From the NCBI GenBank assembly GCA_963995505.1, contig OZ023181.1, positions 21,262,221-21,326,220 on the forward strand: a DNA stretch of 64,000 nucleotides, written 5' to 3'. The position numbers were made by a program, and so were the translations under genes. The notes under the pieces are model-generated. The model did not search any database, was not told the origin of the DNA, and worked only from the letters and a program-made list of their open reading frames with translations. Positions 42,835 to 55,537 of the stretch are shown here, piece by piece (the first letter of the stretch is position 1; the number at the start of each line of letters is the position of its first letter). The stretch comes from Hypericum androsaemum (Eukaryota > Streptophyta > Magnoliopsida > Malpighiales > Hypericaceae).

Positions 42835-45231
42835 ATGGGTATCAGCTCCTGTTTGAGAACATGCTTGCCGAAGTCCAGTTTCAATGGGTCGCTGGTTTCC
42901 TCCGTCGGGAAGTCTGCCCTCAAGGTGTTCGACAATTTTCCCGTGAGACGAGTTTTGGGCGGTGTGGCCCAAGAAAGACTCGGTCTTTTCTCCTGTGTTG
43001 TGGGAGTGGTAAAGACCCTAGATTGGGAATGTACGTCCAAGATGAGCTTCTCTAGAGACGTGAGGCTCCTCGGGTATGGGGACTCTATTTATGCCTATGC
43101 CGTTGTTGTTCACGTGTTTGCTTCAGCTGGTTTTGATATGGAGCTGCACGGTGTGCTCCGGGATGTGCTCTCGTACTATAGAGATGAAGATGTTGCCGCT
43201 TCTGGGTTGTGCTCGAGTTTGTTGGATTTCGGTGCAGATATGGCGGGTTCAGTTGTCTTAGTCAATCTGCTTATGAAGGTTTTCGCTGAGAAGAAGATGC
43301 TCGATGTTGCATTTGATGTGTTTAAGCTGGCCAAACACGTGGGGTTTGGATTGAGAATTTCTTCTTGCAACTTCTTGCTCAAATGTGCAGCGGAGGCCAG
43401 TCAGGAGCGACTAGTTGCGTGCTTATTTGAAGAATTAAGGAATTCTGGTCCATGTCCTAACATCTACACGTATAACATTGTGCTCAATTATTACTGTAAA
43501 GGTCATTTTCAAAATTGTATATGCATCGCCAAAGCAACTGAGATCTGGGAAGAGATGGAAGTGAATGGGTTGAGGCCAACAGTTATAACTTACAGTGTGT
43601 ATATCCATGCTCTTTGTAAGGTGGGACATCTTGAACTAGCTTTGGAATATATTGAGAAGATGAAGTGCGGAAACCTGGCCCCCAATGCTCACTGTTATAA
43701 TGCTGTCATCCAAGGGTTCTGCAGAAAAGGCGAGATGCGCGAAGCGTTGGATCTTTTCTCAGAAATGAGAAGCCATGGTGTCTTTCCTGACGTTTATAGC
43801 TACAGCATTCTGATTGATGGATTTTGCAAGCTCGGGAACTTTGAAAAGGGTCTAACTTTGATTGGAAAAATGATTGTTGGTGGTATCAAACCAAATATTG
43901 TCAGCCTTTTGCCTATCTTAGTCATGCTCTCTAAGAAGGGATTAACTGATATCGTCCTAAAATATGTAGATGGTCTTGATGTCAGAAGATACAAACATAT
44001 CTTGACTTCATACAACATTTTAATCAACGGGTTTTGCCATCTGGGTAATATGACATCTGCTAACAAACTTGTGGAGGGCATGTCAAGAAGTGGTCTCCGT
44101 CCTAACTCCTTCACTTCGAACAGGCTAGTTTATGGGTTCTACAAGATGAGACAGTTGGATAAAGTTCTGGATGTTTTTAAGGAAATGCTGGATGTTGGAG
44201 TTCTGCCCACTGTTTTCACTTGTAATTGTATGGTTGACAAATACTGCAGAGACGGTAAATTTGGGGAAGCTTTGAAAGTTATTGCTCAAATGCAGGACCT
44301 GAGCGTTGCTCCTAATTCATATACATATGGCTTTCTCATCACGTGGTTGGTTAAGGGACACATGTCAGGACAAGTCTGGGAGGTCTTTCCAATGATGTTT
44401 AAGAACGACATTTTTCCCACTCAGTTTCACTATAATAACCTTTTAGATTTGTGTGTGAAGCAATCAAACCCAGTGAAGGCAAAAAGGGTGTTTGAATGCA
44501 TGCTGAAAGTTGGTGTTGAACCAGACACCTTGACATACACGATTCTAATTGCCATGTTCTCGAGGAGTGGGGCAATGCGTACAGCATACCGTTTCTTCAA
44601 CACGATGGTGATGGATGGTTTAATTCCAGATGAGATCACTTACACGACGCTCATCGCTGGGTATCATGGAGTTGGAGATATGGAAAAGGCCTGGGGAATG
44701 TATGAGGAGATGAAGCGAAGGGACGTGTTGCCCAATGTTGTTACTTACAATTGCCTGATTGATGGGCTTTTCAAGTCGAAACGCATGGATGTGGCAATGA
44801 GATTGGTTGATGACATGGATAAATACAATGTCTCCCCAAATTTAGTGACTTATAATACTCTTGTCTCTGGTTATTGTAGAGCTCGAGATATGACAACAGC
44901 TTTGGCAATATACAAAGAGATGTTTCGGAGGGGCAAGTTTCCCAATGTTGTCACTTATACTTGCCTAGTTGATGGGTTCTGTAAGTTGAACTGCATGGAC
45001 TTAGCTGAGTTATTGGTTGATATAATGGAACAGAACAATGTTATGCCAAATGTAGTGACGTACAAAGTGCTTATAGCTGGTCATCTAAGACTTGGGAACA
45101 TTGACGAGGCCTACGGTATCTTTGTTGAAATGTATAACAAGGCCACTACCCGACATTATTCCCCCTTTCCAGCTTTGAGATCGGTCAATACTGCAGCAAC
45201 AGAAACTAGCTTGATGCAAGAAATGGCATGA
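42835..45231 (+). CDS. P-class pentatricopeptide repeat protein
   Basis: A single uninterrupted exon of 798 codons. From about residue 195 it is a chain of 35-residue PPR motifs with the typical pattern x-P-N/D-x-x-T/S-Y-N-x-L-I-x-G-x-C-K, for example PNIYTYNIVLNYYCK, PDVYSYSILIDGFCK, PDEITYTTLIAGYH, PNVVTYNCLIDGLFK and PNVVTYTCLVDGFCK. I count roughly 15 to 16 motifs. There is no C-terminal E/DYW extension, so it belongs to the P class, whose members bind organellar RNA for stabilisation, processing or translation. The N-terminus (MGISSCLRTCLPKSSFNGSL) is rich in S, R and C and could be an organelle targeting peptide. No introns, as usual for the family. The RNA target is unknown. Confidence 0.93.
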   Translation: MGISSCLRTCLPKSSFNGSLVSSVGKSALKVFDNFPVRRVLGGVAQERLGLFSCVVGVVKTLDWECTSKMSFSRDVRLLGYGDSIYAYAVVVHVFASAGFDMELHGVLRDVLSYYRDEDVAASGLCSSLLDFGADMAGSVVLVNLLMKVFAEKKMLDVAFDVFKLAKHVGFGLRISSCNFLLKCAAEASQERLVACLFEELRNSGPCPNIYTYNIVLNYYCKGHFQNCICIAKATEIWEEMEVNGLRPTVITYSVYIHALCKVGHLELALEYIEKMKCGNLAPNAHCYNAVIQGFCRKGEMREALDLFSEMRSHGVFPDVYSYSILIDGFCKLGNFEKGLTLIGKMIVGGIKPNIVSLLPILVMLSKKGLTDIVLKYVDGLDVRRYKHILTSYNILINGFCHLGNMTSANKLVEGMSRSGLRPNSFTSNRLVYGFYKMRQLDKVLDVFKEMLDVGVLPTVFTCNCMVDKYCRDGKFGEALKVIAQMQDLSVAPNSYTYGFLITWLVKGHMSGQVWEVFPMMFKNDIFPTQFHYNNLLDLCVKQSNPVKAKRVFECMLKVGVEPDTLTYTILIAMFSRSGAMRTAYRFFNTMVMDGLIPDEITYTTLIAGYHGVGDMEKAWGMYEEMKRRDVLPNVVTYNCLIDGLFKSKRMDVAMRLVDDMDKYNVSPNLVTYNTLVSGYCRARDMTTALAIYKEMFRRGKFPNVVTYTCLVDGFCKLNCMDLAELLVDIMEQNNVMPNVVTYKVLIAGHLRLGNIDEAYGIFVEMYNKATTRHYSPFPALRSVNTAATETSLMQEMA

Positions 45232-47559
45232 AGAAATTCAAATGACATCAACAAAAGGATCACCCTAAGTTGATCATATCGTGGCTATTAATATGATCGT
45301 CTTTTTTCTACTGCTGATAATTCTCAATGGAGATCTAACTTCACAGGGCAGTAACTGATGTGGCAACCAAATGTCAGAATGTGCCAATTCTTCTCTGTGA
45401 TCCTTCCATATGTAATAAATACATTCTCTCAAATGTGATTAATGGGCAGGGTCGTTAAGATGTTCAACTTGAACTACAATGGAAGAAATGAGGTGCTGGG
45501 TAACCAGAATCAGGCAAATATGCCAAACCATTGAGAATTTCGGATGGTGCTCTATTGCCAACTGATATTGGAAATTTGCTATTTAATCAGGTTACTTTTA
45601 AACTTCTGCTGGCTTGCTTTGACATCCTTTCACAGCTAAAATGTATTCTGTGCAATTATTTGAAGAATCTCTTTTCGTACCTAGTAATTTGGTGGTTGGT
45701 AATCTTGGTCGTCCTGATTGTTAAATATGACACACATTTTAGCCCCTACAATGTGGTTGAATACATACCTTGTGAGGTCTTCCACCAAGTGTTGGCATTT
45801 GGACCCTTCGCATCTATCATAGGAATCCTAGACCTTTTTTTCTTTCTTTCTGAAGAATGGAGTTCTGATCCTGTAATTTGTAATTTTGTTTGGTGTCTAT
45901 TCCACTATCTTATTTTAGTTTGTTTTGTTGTATGTTTCCCTTGGACTAGTAGTTTGCAGGACATGCTGGTGTCGGGTAACAGGTTATAGCCGAAGATCCG
46001 TCCTGTGACTGAATAAGGTAAAGGTACTTGGCAATACATGATGCTTTTCATATGGTCTTCTCCAGATTTCTGGCGTTGACAAACCTGTTAAGTATACTCC
46101 TGTTTGGTAGAGCATATTTTTTAAAGCAGAAGTATTAGGACAATGGTTTGGTCCCTTTTTTTTGTTGTCCATCTGCTGTTAAGTGAAGTTCTATTATAAT
46201 TATGGAAGAAAATTAATCTTCTCTTAACATTGACATTTGACCTATTCCCTACAATTCCCGAGCTATGGACTATTGCATTGTTAAACATGTTGTCGAATTG
46301 ATATTGACACACTTTTATGTGATCCTTTTCTTGGCTTGATATCCTTTGCCAGTTTTTTTCTTTTAAAACGGCTTTGTTCAGTAGATCATAACAAAGTCCT
46401 TTACTCAATCCTTAATGAACTTTGTGAAACAAAAATTATCTATCTGCGATCTCCCAAAACCATTAGTATGCTAGTACCCTCCCTGTGCTAATTGAGTTTC
46501 TAAACAAACAGTTGTTCAGTTATGCTGAGTTGAATTTGGCTCCTTACATGCAGGCCACAGACCGACGAAAGTTTGCTCGGGTGAAGATTCCGAGTCTGTT
46601 GGACAAGGTCAAATTTCATGGATGAGAACAAGCTTGGTGTCTGGTTCAGTGGATTCAAGCGGCTAGATTCATGCTGCTCTGAGAACACGCGCATGGAAGT
46701 TTGAGTGGAGAGACTCGAATCTACGTTTCCATGTGATGTAGTGTACGGGTCTTTCTAATGCTAACTCTCGTTAGTTCAGCAGATAACTCAATCCCTGACA
46801 AAGAAATTGGAGCAATCCGGCTCTGGTTAGATTCTCAGCTAAGGGGGGATGAGCGCAAGTGTCATCAGCCTCACAAGCTCGAATCTGGATTAATCGGCCT
46901 AGAGGACATTCGTTAAGAAGTGGTTTCAACCAGAAGACTAGAAGTATGCTTTCCTTTTGTCAACTTATGAATAGGGAGAAAATTAAATTTTGGTTGAAAA
47001 CGGGATCGTTGACTCGGGCTCCTCTTGTGCTGTTCTATTTGCAGTTTATATTATTGGAAGAATTCCCTATTTCTAGTCATTTACCTTTTGTGGGTTGCTT
47101 GCTTTAACTTTGCCGGATAAGAATTTTAACGCGACAGACTAAAATTGCGCGAGTTAGTTATTCACATTAGGACATTTTCCTGACAAATTCCTCTAACGTT
47201 GCGATCCTTAGCATTTAATATAGAATTTCAATGAGCCAACCGTGTAATAATTGCAGTTTTACTGATTTCTCGGTCTTAAAATGGAGAGCTTGGAAACATA
47301 TCGATGACGAGATTGACGGATGTAGTTCAAAATTCAAAGAAATCTTCAATTTTCTTGTTAGCATTTAACAAAAAGATTTACATTCAAGTATGAAATCGAC
47401 AAAGCACTTAAACACTAATCTTTCTCTCTTACCAACAGAATCTATATATGGTTTCTGTGTTAAACACCAAGTGATAAGAACCCTTGATCGCAATCTACTC
47501 GGAAAATCCAATTATGATTCGAATAATGAGTTGGTTACGGGTTCGCGGCTTGATTTTCC
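45232..47559. other. Intergenic between PPR and beta-galactosidase genes
   Basis: About 2.3 kb without a supported gene. Open frames at 45531-45989 and 46859-47107 are hydrophobic or low-complexity and match no family I recognise. Part may be a long or spliced 3' UTR of the PPR gene. No transposon with defined ends was found. Confidence 0.5.
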
Positions 47560-47567
47560 TATATAAG
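47560..47567 (+). promoter_or_regulatory. TATA box of the beta-galactosidase gene
   Basis: TATATAAG 47 bases before the start codon, the most TATA-like sequence in the immediate upstream region. Confidence 0.55.
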
Positions 47568-47613
47568 CCACCAACATTTCCATTTGGGATATCATCATTT
47601 TTAAGTTACCAAA

Positions 47614-50600
47614 ATGGCAAGTTCGTGTGTTGGACTTCTTCTCATTGTAAGTGCAGCAGCTCTTCTTGGTTCCTGCTTGGCAACAACCATTGAGTATGAC
47701 AACAAAGCGATCATCATCAATGGCACACGGAGACTCTTGTTGTCTGGTTCAATTCATTACCCGCGAAGCACTGCTCAGGTCGGTTGAGACGAATCGATGT
47801 TTACTAGCCAGTAGAAGACATGCCTCTTGTTCAATGTTCTTAACATGCTATTTATGTTGATGCAGATGTGGCCGGACTTGATCAAGAAGGGTAAGGAGGG
47901 TGGACTCGATGCTATCGAAACGTACATTTTCTGGAATGTGCATGAGCCTCGTCGTGGCGAGGTGTGAATTCTGATGTTCTCTCTATCTGAATTACTTGAC
48001 AGACTTCTGCTGATGATTTTCTTTGTTGTTGCGTTGTAGTACAACTTCAAGGGCAACCTCGACTTCGTGCAGTTCTTCAAGAGAGTCCAGGAAGCTGGAC
48101 TGTATGGCATCCTTCGAATCGGTCCATACGTCTGTGCGGAGTGGAACTACGGGTAGATTTTCATTCTCTAACCATTCTTGACTTCAGCCAAAGAGTCTGC
48201 AATGTTTGACTTGCTTGTTCTCAGGGGCTTTCCTGTGTGGCTTCACAACATTCCAGGGATTAAAATGAGGACAGACAACGAGCTTTACAAGGTGTGTGTG
48301 ATTGAATTTCTTGATCTTCAGATTAAGACCAAGTTTTCCTTCTCCCGATCTCTTTATTTAGTCCTAAACGGTCCCCTCATTTTTGCAGAATGAAATGCAA
48401 ACTTTTACCACCAAGATTGTAAATATGGCCAAGGAAGCTAAGCTCTTTGCATCCCAGGGAGGGCCTATCATTCTCGCACAGGTGCGATTCTCGACTTTAT
48501 TAACTTGCTCTGCCATTTGCAGCTCCCTTCTTGGTTAGAACATAGAAGCTGATTTCTCTGATCGTTATTAGCATCTTATACCTTTTTCCTTGTGAACAGA
48601 TTGAAAACGAATACGGAAATGTTGAGTGGAAGTACGGAGACGCGGGGAAAGCATACGTTAACTGGTGTGCGAATATGGCCGAAAGCCTCAATGTCGGAGT
48701 TCCTTGGATCATGTGCCAGCAATCGGATGCTCCAGCTCCTATTGTACTTTGCTTAATCTTGAACCTTTGCACATCCTCTCGTGCCCCTTTCTCTCCATGG
48801 TAATCTTGATCCTAGTAATTGTTGTTTTGCAGATCGATACCTGCAACGGCTTCTATTGCGACGGTTTTTCGCCACACAGTCCGAACACTCCTAAAATTTG
48901 GACAGAGAACTGGACTGGATGGTCGGTTCCTTCAAGTCCAATGCTCATTATTACATGTGTACACATATGTATTAAACATTATCATAGTTTGAACTTGGTC
49001 TGCATCTTGTAGGTTCAAAAAATGGGGCGAGAAAGATCCACAAAGAACAGCCGAAGATTTGGCATTTGCTGTTGCACGCTTTTTCCAAAAAGGAGGAGTT
49101 CTGCAGAACTACTACATGGTAGCTTTACGCCTCTCTCGACTCGACTGAAGTTCAAGTTTCATTCTAATAGTAGATGTGATTTGTGATGTTAGTATCATGG
49201 TGGAACCAACTTCGGCCGCACGTCAGGAGGCCCGTTTATCGCTACATCGTATGACTATGATGCGCCGCTCGATGAATTCGGTACATTTGCATTACCAAAC
49301 ATCAGAAGGAGCTCACAAAAATGTATACAGAGATAAGTAACATGTAATGATCTTATTATATCTGCAGGAAACTTGAACCAGCCTAAGTGGGGACATCTGA
49401 AGGAGCTCCATGCAGCAATTAAGGTGGGAGAGAAGATCCTGACGAATTATACCAACGTCGACACCACTAAATTTGATGGCGGTTGGGTTGAGGTAACTGA
49501 AAAATTTTGCAGCGGTGTTTGTTATCCTGACTATGAAATTGACAGTAACTTGGTCTTATGAACCAGCTGACTGCATACAGAAACACTGCAACTGGGGAGA
49601 GATTCTGTTACCTGAGCAATACCAATATCAATGACACCGAAATCGACCTGAAGCAAGACGGGAACTATTTCGTACCGGCTTGGTCAGTCAGCATTCTGCA
49701 GAATTGTAACCAGGAAATTCACAACACTGCAAAAGTTAGAGTCGAAAGCACGGTTATGGCCAAGAAGCACAATCCGCGGGATAAGAATGAGAAACTGTCA
49801 TGGTATTGGACACCAGAGAGAATTAGAGATACCCTTGATGGGAAAGGAAGGTTTAGAGCACACGAGCTCATTGAACAGAAGGCGGCTTCATCCGATCAGA
49901 GCGACTATCTGTGGTACATGACCAAGTAAGAAACATCTAGGCCTCCCGCGCCTGAGTCAACTCCTATGCTAATACTCTCATTGTTTCTGACGCAATCCAG
50001 CTTCAACTACAACGGGACAGCCAAGAAGAACATGACCTTGGTTGTGCAGTTTTCAGGGCAACTACTTCATACTTACGTGAACCGAAAGCTCATAGGTACG
50101 CGAGATCTCCGCCTTGGTTAATCCGATCTGAGAAAGTAAGTTCCTGATCTAATTGAATTGCAGATACTCGGTATGGATATAGTTTCACAACTACAATACC
50201 AGTTTCGATAAGGCCCGGAGTGAACCATATAACATTGCTCAGTGTTACAGTTGGATTGCAGGTACTTGCACCTCAGACCCTCTATCAGTAGAATCCTGTA
50301 CTTCACTTATTAACAATATATTCGAATATTGCATTTCCATTTGGCAGAACTATGGCGAATTTTTCGACGAGGGAAACGAAGGAATTCCTGGAGGACCTGT
50401 CCAGTTGATCGAAGCGATCGATGCAAACACCCACACCACACATGATTTGACTAATTCTGAGTGGAATTACAAGGTAAAGAACATACTCACACGTTGTGTT
50501 ACTTTTTTGGTCGAAACTACGTGTTAAATGGACCGACTAACTAATCCAGGTTCGAACCACTATCATTTAGGTTGGCCTCAATGGATTGGACCATCGATTT

Positions 50601-51639
50601 TACGATCCAAGATCAAACTATGGCCAGTGGTACAAGTACAAGACGCTAAAGAAGAAGACCAGAAGCATGATGTGGTTCAAGGTTGGTGTAACTTTTAACT
50701 TTTATCCTTATCGTAGCTTCTTGCTTCCTAATCACCTCTCGGATTGCGTCTGTTTCGTTGCAGACCGCCTTCAAAGCTCCCTCCGGATCCGAACCGGTAG
50801 TCTTGGACTTGCTAGGCATGAACAAGGGAGAAGCATGGGTGAACGGCAACAGCCTCGGCCGGTTCTGGCCATCGCGGATGACTGATAACAACGGATGCGG
50901 CCCCTGCGATTACCGCGAAACGTACTCCGGTTCCAAATGCCCCAGGAACTGTAACGCCTCTAGCCAAAGATGGTATGCATACATTGTCCAAAAACTTCCC
51001 GAACGTCCACTGGACCGACTAATCAATACTGAAATTGTATCAGGTACCATGTCCCGCGATCCTTCCTGAACAAGGGGAGCATCAACAGGCTGGTGCTGTT
51101 CGAAGAGATGGGAGGAGACCCGAGGGACGTGTCGGTGCAGATCGTCACTGTGGGGTCCATTTGTGGGAATGCATTCGAAGGGGACACCATGGAACTGGCT
51201 TGCAAGGACGGCCGTATCATCGCCGAGATAGAATTCGCTAGCTATGGCAACCCACAGGGCTCCTGTGGTTTCTTCCAGCAGGGCGACTTCCACGCCACTC
51301 AAAGCTTGCATGTGGTTGAACAGGTACCTACTCTTTACAAATTACAAAATAATACATGACTTCTCCAATTTTTTAAAAACTCTTTACCACTCGGTCGATA
51401 TCATATTTTAGTAGAATACCGTGATATAGAACGTATATGTTGTTTATGAATTGCAGTTATGCACTGGTAAAGAGAGTTGTTCTATCCCGGTGTCCAAGGA
51501 TGCATTTGGAGCGAGCGTGTATTCGAAGTCGAATAGGCTGGCAGTACAAGCCATTTGCTTAGCACACAGCAGGAGGATGCAAGAGGTAGATGATGAAAAT
51601 CAAGAAATGGGCTTTGAGAATGCTAAGGTGGAGCAGTAG
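47614..51639 (+). CDS. Beta-galactosidase, GH35 (BGAL7/15-like)
   Basis: Eighteen exons, all with GT-AG introns and continuous frame: 47614-47778, 47866-47961, 48040-48152, 48225-48291, 48389-48481, 48600-48743, 48833-48921, 49013-49118, 49193-49280, 49368-49492, 49567-49925, 50001-50095, 50164-50261, 50348-50473, 50571-50681, 50764-50972, 51044-51323 and 51457-51639. They encode 848 residues. A signal peptide ([20 protein letters not shown]) indicates the cell wall or apoplast. The GH35 signature [14 protein letters not shown] gives acid/base Glu182, and WTENWTGW gives nucleophile Glu251, the spacing of known plant enzymes. A galactose-binding-like region with [16 protein letters not shown] follows. 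The C-terminus ([14 protein letters not shown]...CTGKESCSI) is a SUEL-type lectin domain. Expected role: removal of beta-galactosyl residues from wall pectins or arabinogalactans. No defects seen. Confidence 0.93.
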
Positions 51640-52957
51640 GTGAACGACATTTTCATGTAATTATTTTACTATTTTAGGAAATACTTGTGTACACTTCACT
51701 TCTTCTCATTTTGGGATTACTTGTTGAAAATAATAATAATAACGTTGCTTTTTTTTGTTTCATGTAATTTTCTTAGTTCCTAGTAAGTACATGAAAGTAA
51801 CTTTTTCATCTTTTCTTCGAATTTGAAAGAGTGATCATGCGAGATATTAAAAAGAAAGTAGTTCAAAAATCAGCACATTTCTTACCAAATTTTTTTTAAA
51901 AAACTAGAAAATAGTAAGTGCCTTGGTGTTTAATTGTTTATGCCTTCGCTCTTAATTCCAAACAATTTAAATTTAAGGACTAAATTTAAATCAGATAAAA
52001 TATCTACTTGTTTCTTTATTTTAACGAGCCATTGGATCTCCTAGACACACGATAAACGGGTAGCGATTAAAGGCATGGAAAATAATTCTAAAAAAAGGCG
52101 TGGAAAATGAGGGGATCCAAACCAAAGAGCTGAATAATCGGTCTTCACCACGACAGAACACTGGTAAAACAAAAACTCAAACAGACACGACTGGTTATTT
52201 TATTTCAGTAAAAACCCAATTAAAATTCAGAACACGTAAGAAACTTACTCACACGTAGGCCACAACAGCACACACATACGTGGACACGGTCACAATTACA
52301 CACACCCGTCCAATTTTTTCTTCCCCCTGTTTTTTTAAGTAACGTGTCCTGGCTAGAAAACGTGACATTAGAATAAAGGCATAAATCTCTTTTTTAACCA
52401 AATCATAAATTCGTTAAAATAATGTGACGTAAATCAATTAATCATGAATTATTGTAATTTAAATAATTCTATTTGAAAATTGAACTGAATTTTATTAATT
52501 GTAAGAAAACTTTTGACTACGTGGGTACTCTAACTTGGATTAGAACGTTCCAATAATATCAAGATTTTGAGTAATTTTGACAAAGAAAAGATAAAATCAG
52601 TACTTTAGCCAAAAAATTATTCTATCTTAATCATAACTAAATTCTGAGAAATAATTTTTTTTACTATTTTAATCTAATTTAAATTCTGATTAATCAACTT
52701 ATTATATATCTTTCTATTTAAAAAAAAACACCATGTTCATTATAAGCCAGCGAATATTCTCACCTATTTCCCGTGAGGCTACAATACATTCTATTATTAT
52801 AAATAAATAATAGAAAGGGTGGGAGGGAGGGAGAGAGGAGAAGTGCCATTAAAGCAAGACCAGGGTCTTCTCTTTTTCTTCCTCTGCCTTTCCCCCGAAA
52901 CCGAAAGTTTCCTTCTTGTTTCGAGGGGAAGGAAACGGCGTCGTCGGGGAGAGGAGG
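51640..52957. other. Intergenic, AT-rich
   Basis: Contains the 3' flank of the beta-galactosidase gene and, in the last ~150 bp, the likely leader of the next gene (a GGGAGGGAGGGAGAG purine tract near 52820). No gene, RNA or bounded transposon was recognised. Confidence 0.5.
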
Positions 52958-54724
52958 ATGAGCGGGAGAAACGAAGTTGCGGAGGGGGAGAGGGAGGAGG
53001 GCCCCACCGGTACGGCGGGGTGGTTCCCGTTGAGCAGGTCGGAGCTGATGGTGGTGGGCGTCGTGGTTTTAGGGTTCGTGGGGGGGCTGTTGGGGGTGTA
53101 CCTGACCATGCCCGCATCGGATTACAGCTTCCTCAAGCTCCCTCGCAACCTCGAGGATCTCCAAATCCTAAGGTCTCCCCCGCCCCATTTCTTTATTTTG
53201 TTTTTGTTTTTGAATTTTTTTTCCCTTTTTGTGTTTTGTGCTTCCTTCCTATATTGGGATAGGATCAGCACTGTTCTATTGTGTGTTTTGTTGAAGATAA
53301 CTGCTAGAGGAGAGGAGAGGAGAGGAGAGGAGAGGGTTTCAAGATCCAAATTTGGGTTGGGTTTGTGGCTAAAGTTTGCGCCTTTATTCGTATCGGGACA
53401 CCCACTGGGCCGACGAATCACCCTAACAAGTTTGTGCCCTTGGATCGTATCTATAATGATTCTTTGACCCAAGTTGTGGATTTTGGGATTCCAGAGCTGG
53501 AGATGAAAGATTCAATATGTTCTTTTTTGGTTTGCTTTCGGTTTTTTATTCTACAGTAGGTGTTTGGTGCTGACAATATCTGGGATCTGGTAATACACGG
53601 TTGTATCGGTCCTCTCGGTGTTGACTTTGACATTGTCATATCAGAATCAGAACCTAGGAAATATGTCTACTTTCTGGCTTTGCATGCATTGTAGCCTAAG
53701 GTTTACAACTGTTGGCGCTTGTATATGCCACCTCTGAGGCAGGATTTCGGCTGCCGGCCAATTCGAAGTTCCAGACTTGCTGAATATTTGAAATGTTTCC
53801 CACACCTGTAATATTGTCTTATGTTCTGGTGCACCCGGCTGTTTTGCAGAGATAACCTTGAAAGCTACACAAGTGACTACACCGCGCAGGTCCTGGTAGG
53901 ATACTGTATGGTCTACATTTTCATGCAGACCTTTATGATCCCGGGAACAGTATTCATGTCGTTGCTTGCTGGAGCCCTCTTTGGGGTATTCAAGGGTGTA
54001 GCATTGGTTGTGTTTGCTGCTACTGCCGGAGCGTCTTCTTGCTTCTTCCTCTCCAAAGCTGTTGGCCGGCCTATTGTATTCTCTCTTTGGCCTGAAAAGC
54101 TAAGTTTCTTCAGGGACCAGGTAACTTGTGATTCCACCAGTAGTTGAACTTGCCCGTTTAGGTCAAGAAATGGGATTATTATTAACTTCTTTCCATTCTA
54201 TTGACAGGTTGCTAAAAGAAGACAGAATCTGTTGAATTACATGCTTTTCTTAAGACTTACTCCCACGCTACCAAATACATTCATAAACTTTGCCTCACCA
54301 ATCGTTGATGTGCCTTATCACACATTCTTCCTAGCAACCTTGATTGGGCTCATTCCTGCTGCATATATCACGGTCAAGGTATTGAATTAAATTAATATGG
54401 CTTAATTCGGCTGGTGAAAATTGCAATCCAATATAGAAAATTTTGCCTATTAGAGTGACTTGGTGGATACTCAACAAGGGGTTGGGACCAGTAAATTGGA
54501 ATTCATCCAATTATAATTCAACTGTAGAAATTAACTTGAACTTCTGAAAATGGGGACTGGTGTGCTTGATGTTCCTGTGATTCAATTAAGCTTTTCTTGT
54601 GCAGGCTGGACTAGCTCTAGGTGACCTGCAGTCGGTCGGGGATCTTTACGACTTCAACTCAATAGCTGCTCTATTCCTAATCGGTGTTGTGTCCATCACA
54701 CCAACCCTGATGAGCAAGTCATAG
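52958..54724 (+). CDS. SNARE-associated/DedA (TVP38/TMEM64) family membrane protein
   Basis: Four exons: 52958-53172, 53850-54120, 54208-54378 and 54605-54724, giving 258 residues. The start ATG (MSGRNEVAEGEREEGP) is followed by a transmembrane segment (LMVVGVVVLGFVGGLLGVYL) and then the VTT/DedA domain. That domain includes FMIPGTVFMSLLAGALFGV, the reentrant-type hydrophobic stretches, and the signature FLRLTPTLPNTFINFASP. At least four hydrophobic segments are evident. In eukaryotes this family includes lipid scramblases (TMEM41B, VMP1) and Golgi/ER proteins such as yeast Tvp38; the plant members are poorly studied. Intron 1 is 677 bp and contains a (GGAGA)n tract. No defects. Confidence 0.88.
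53308..53334. repeat. (GGAGA)n microsatellite
   Basis: About five GAGAG/GGAGA pentamers in intron 1 of the SNARE-associated family gene. Confidence 0.85.
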
Positions 54725-55537
54725 CATTGCACCGAACTACGGGCAGCGTTGTACATGGGCCTTTAGTCTCTTCCAGTGATCTAAGGTTTCCAATTTGGTT
54801 TCTGACTTTCTGTACAGCCTAAAACCGTCAACGCAGCATGCAGAGGAGGCTCTGCATCTCACAATGGCGACAACAAAAACAATGGCGCAAACGATGGCGC
54901 TGAAAGTTACCCTACTGGATGGATGTCATTGGTGGGCTTAAGAGGAGTAGATTCCGGGGTATATGCTGGATATAGCTCCAACCAAATCCAATACCAGGCA
55001 ACGAAACGTGTATTTGAAATCTCTGTTCGTCGCTTCTCTGGGGTTCAAGCCCGAAGTGTAGAGAAGATGATTTAGCAGTTCTTAGAAAACCTTTATGTAA
55101 ATCCTTCAGTTTGTAATCAAGATAGATCGCTGATGTGCTGGATATTACAGTTTCTAAATTGAAGTACTCCAAAAAGGCGCGATTGCATTTGCTGCAATTA
55201 ATCAGGTTCCCGAATGACTGAATTCTGTTCTTCTAACCAGACAGTAAAGATTTGCCAAGTGCAAGTACCTTTGCATAGCTTCTAACAGGACTCTTGGCTG
55301 TTCAAACCTCATTAAATTTAAACGAATCTGTCTCACTAGATAAATTTTAGTCGAAAATAATCAATGGCTACAGACAGATGCCACATTATAAGACTTGGCA
55401 ACTACCTTGATGGATTTTTTCCCAACTTTTGATGAGCATTGTACAAGCTCAGGTGGGATTAGCCAACTGATTAATCATATTGTACAAGCAGCTTTGCCAT
55501 TTTGGGCATCAACGCCCCAACTACTTTATTCTGGTTT
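54725..55537. other. Intergenic between convergent genes
   Basis: The 3' UTR of the SNARE-associated family gene, then the 3' flank of the minus-strand RBM34-like pseudogene. A small CAATGGCG / GATGGCG repetitive stretch lies near 54862-54900. No other gene. Confidence 0.5.

Noticed and set aside
45531..45989. 152-codon open frame downstream of the PPR gene
   Set aside because: Hydrophobic, Phe/Leu-rich translation of T-rich DNA with no domain; better explained as UTR or intron sequence.
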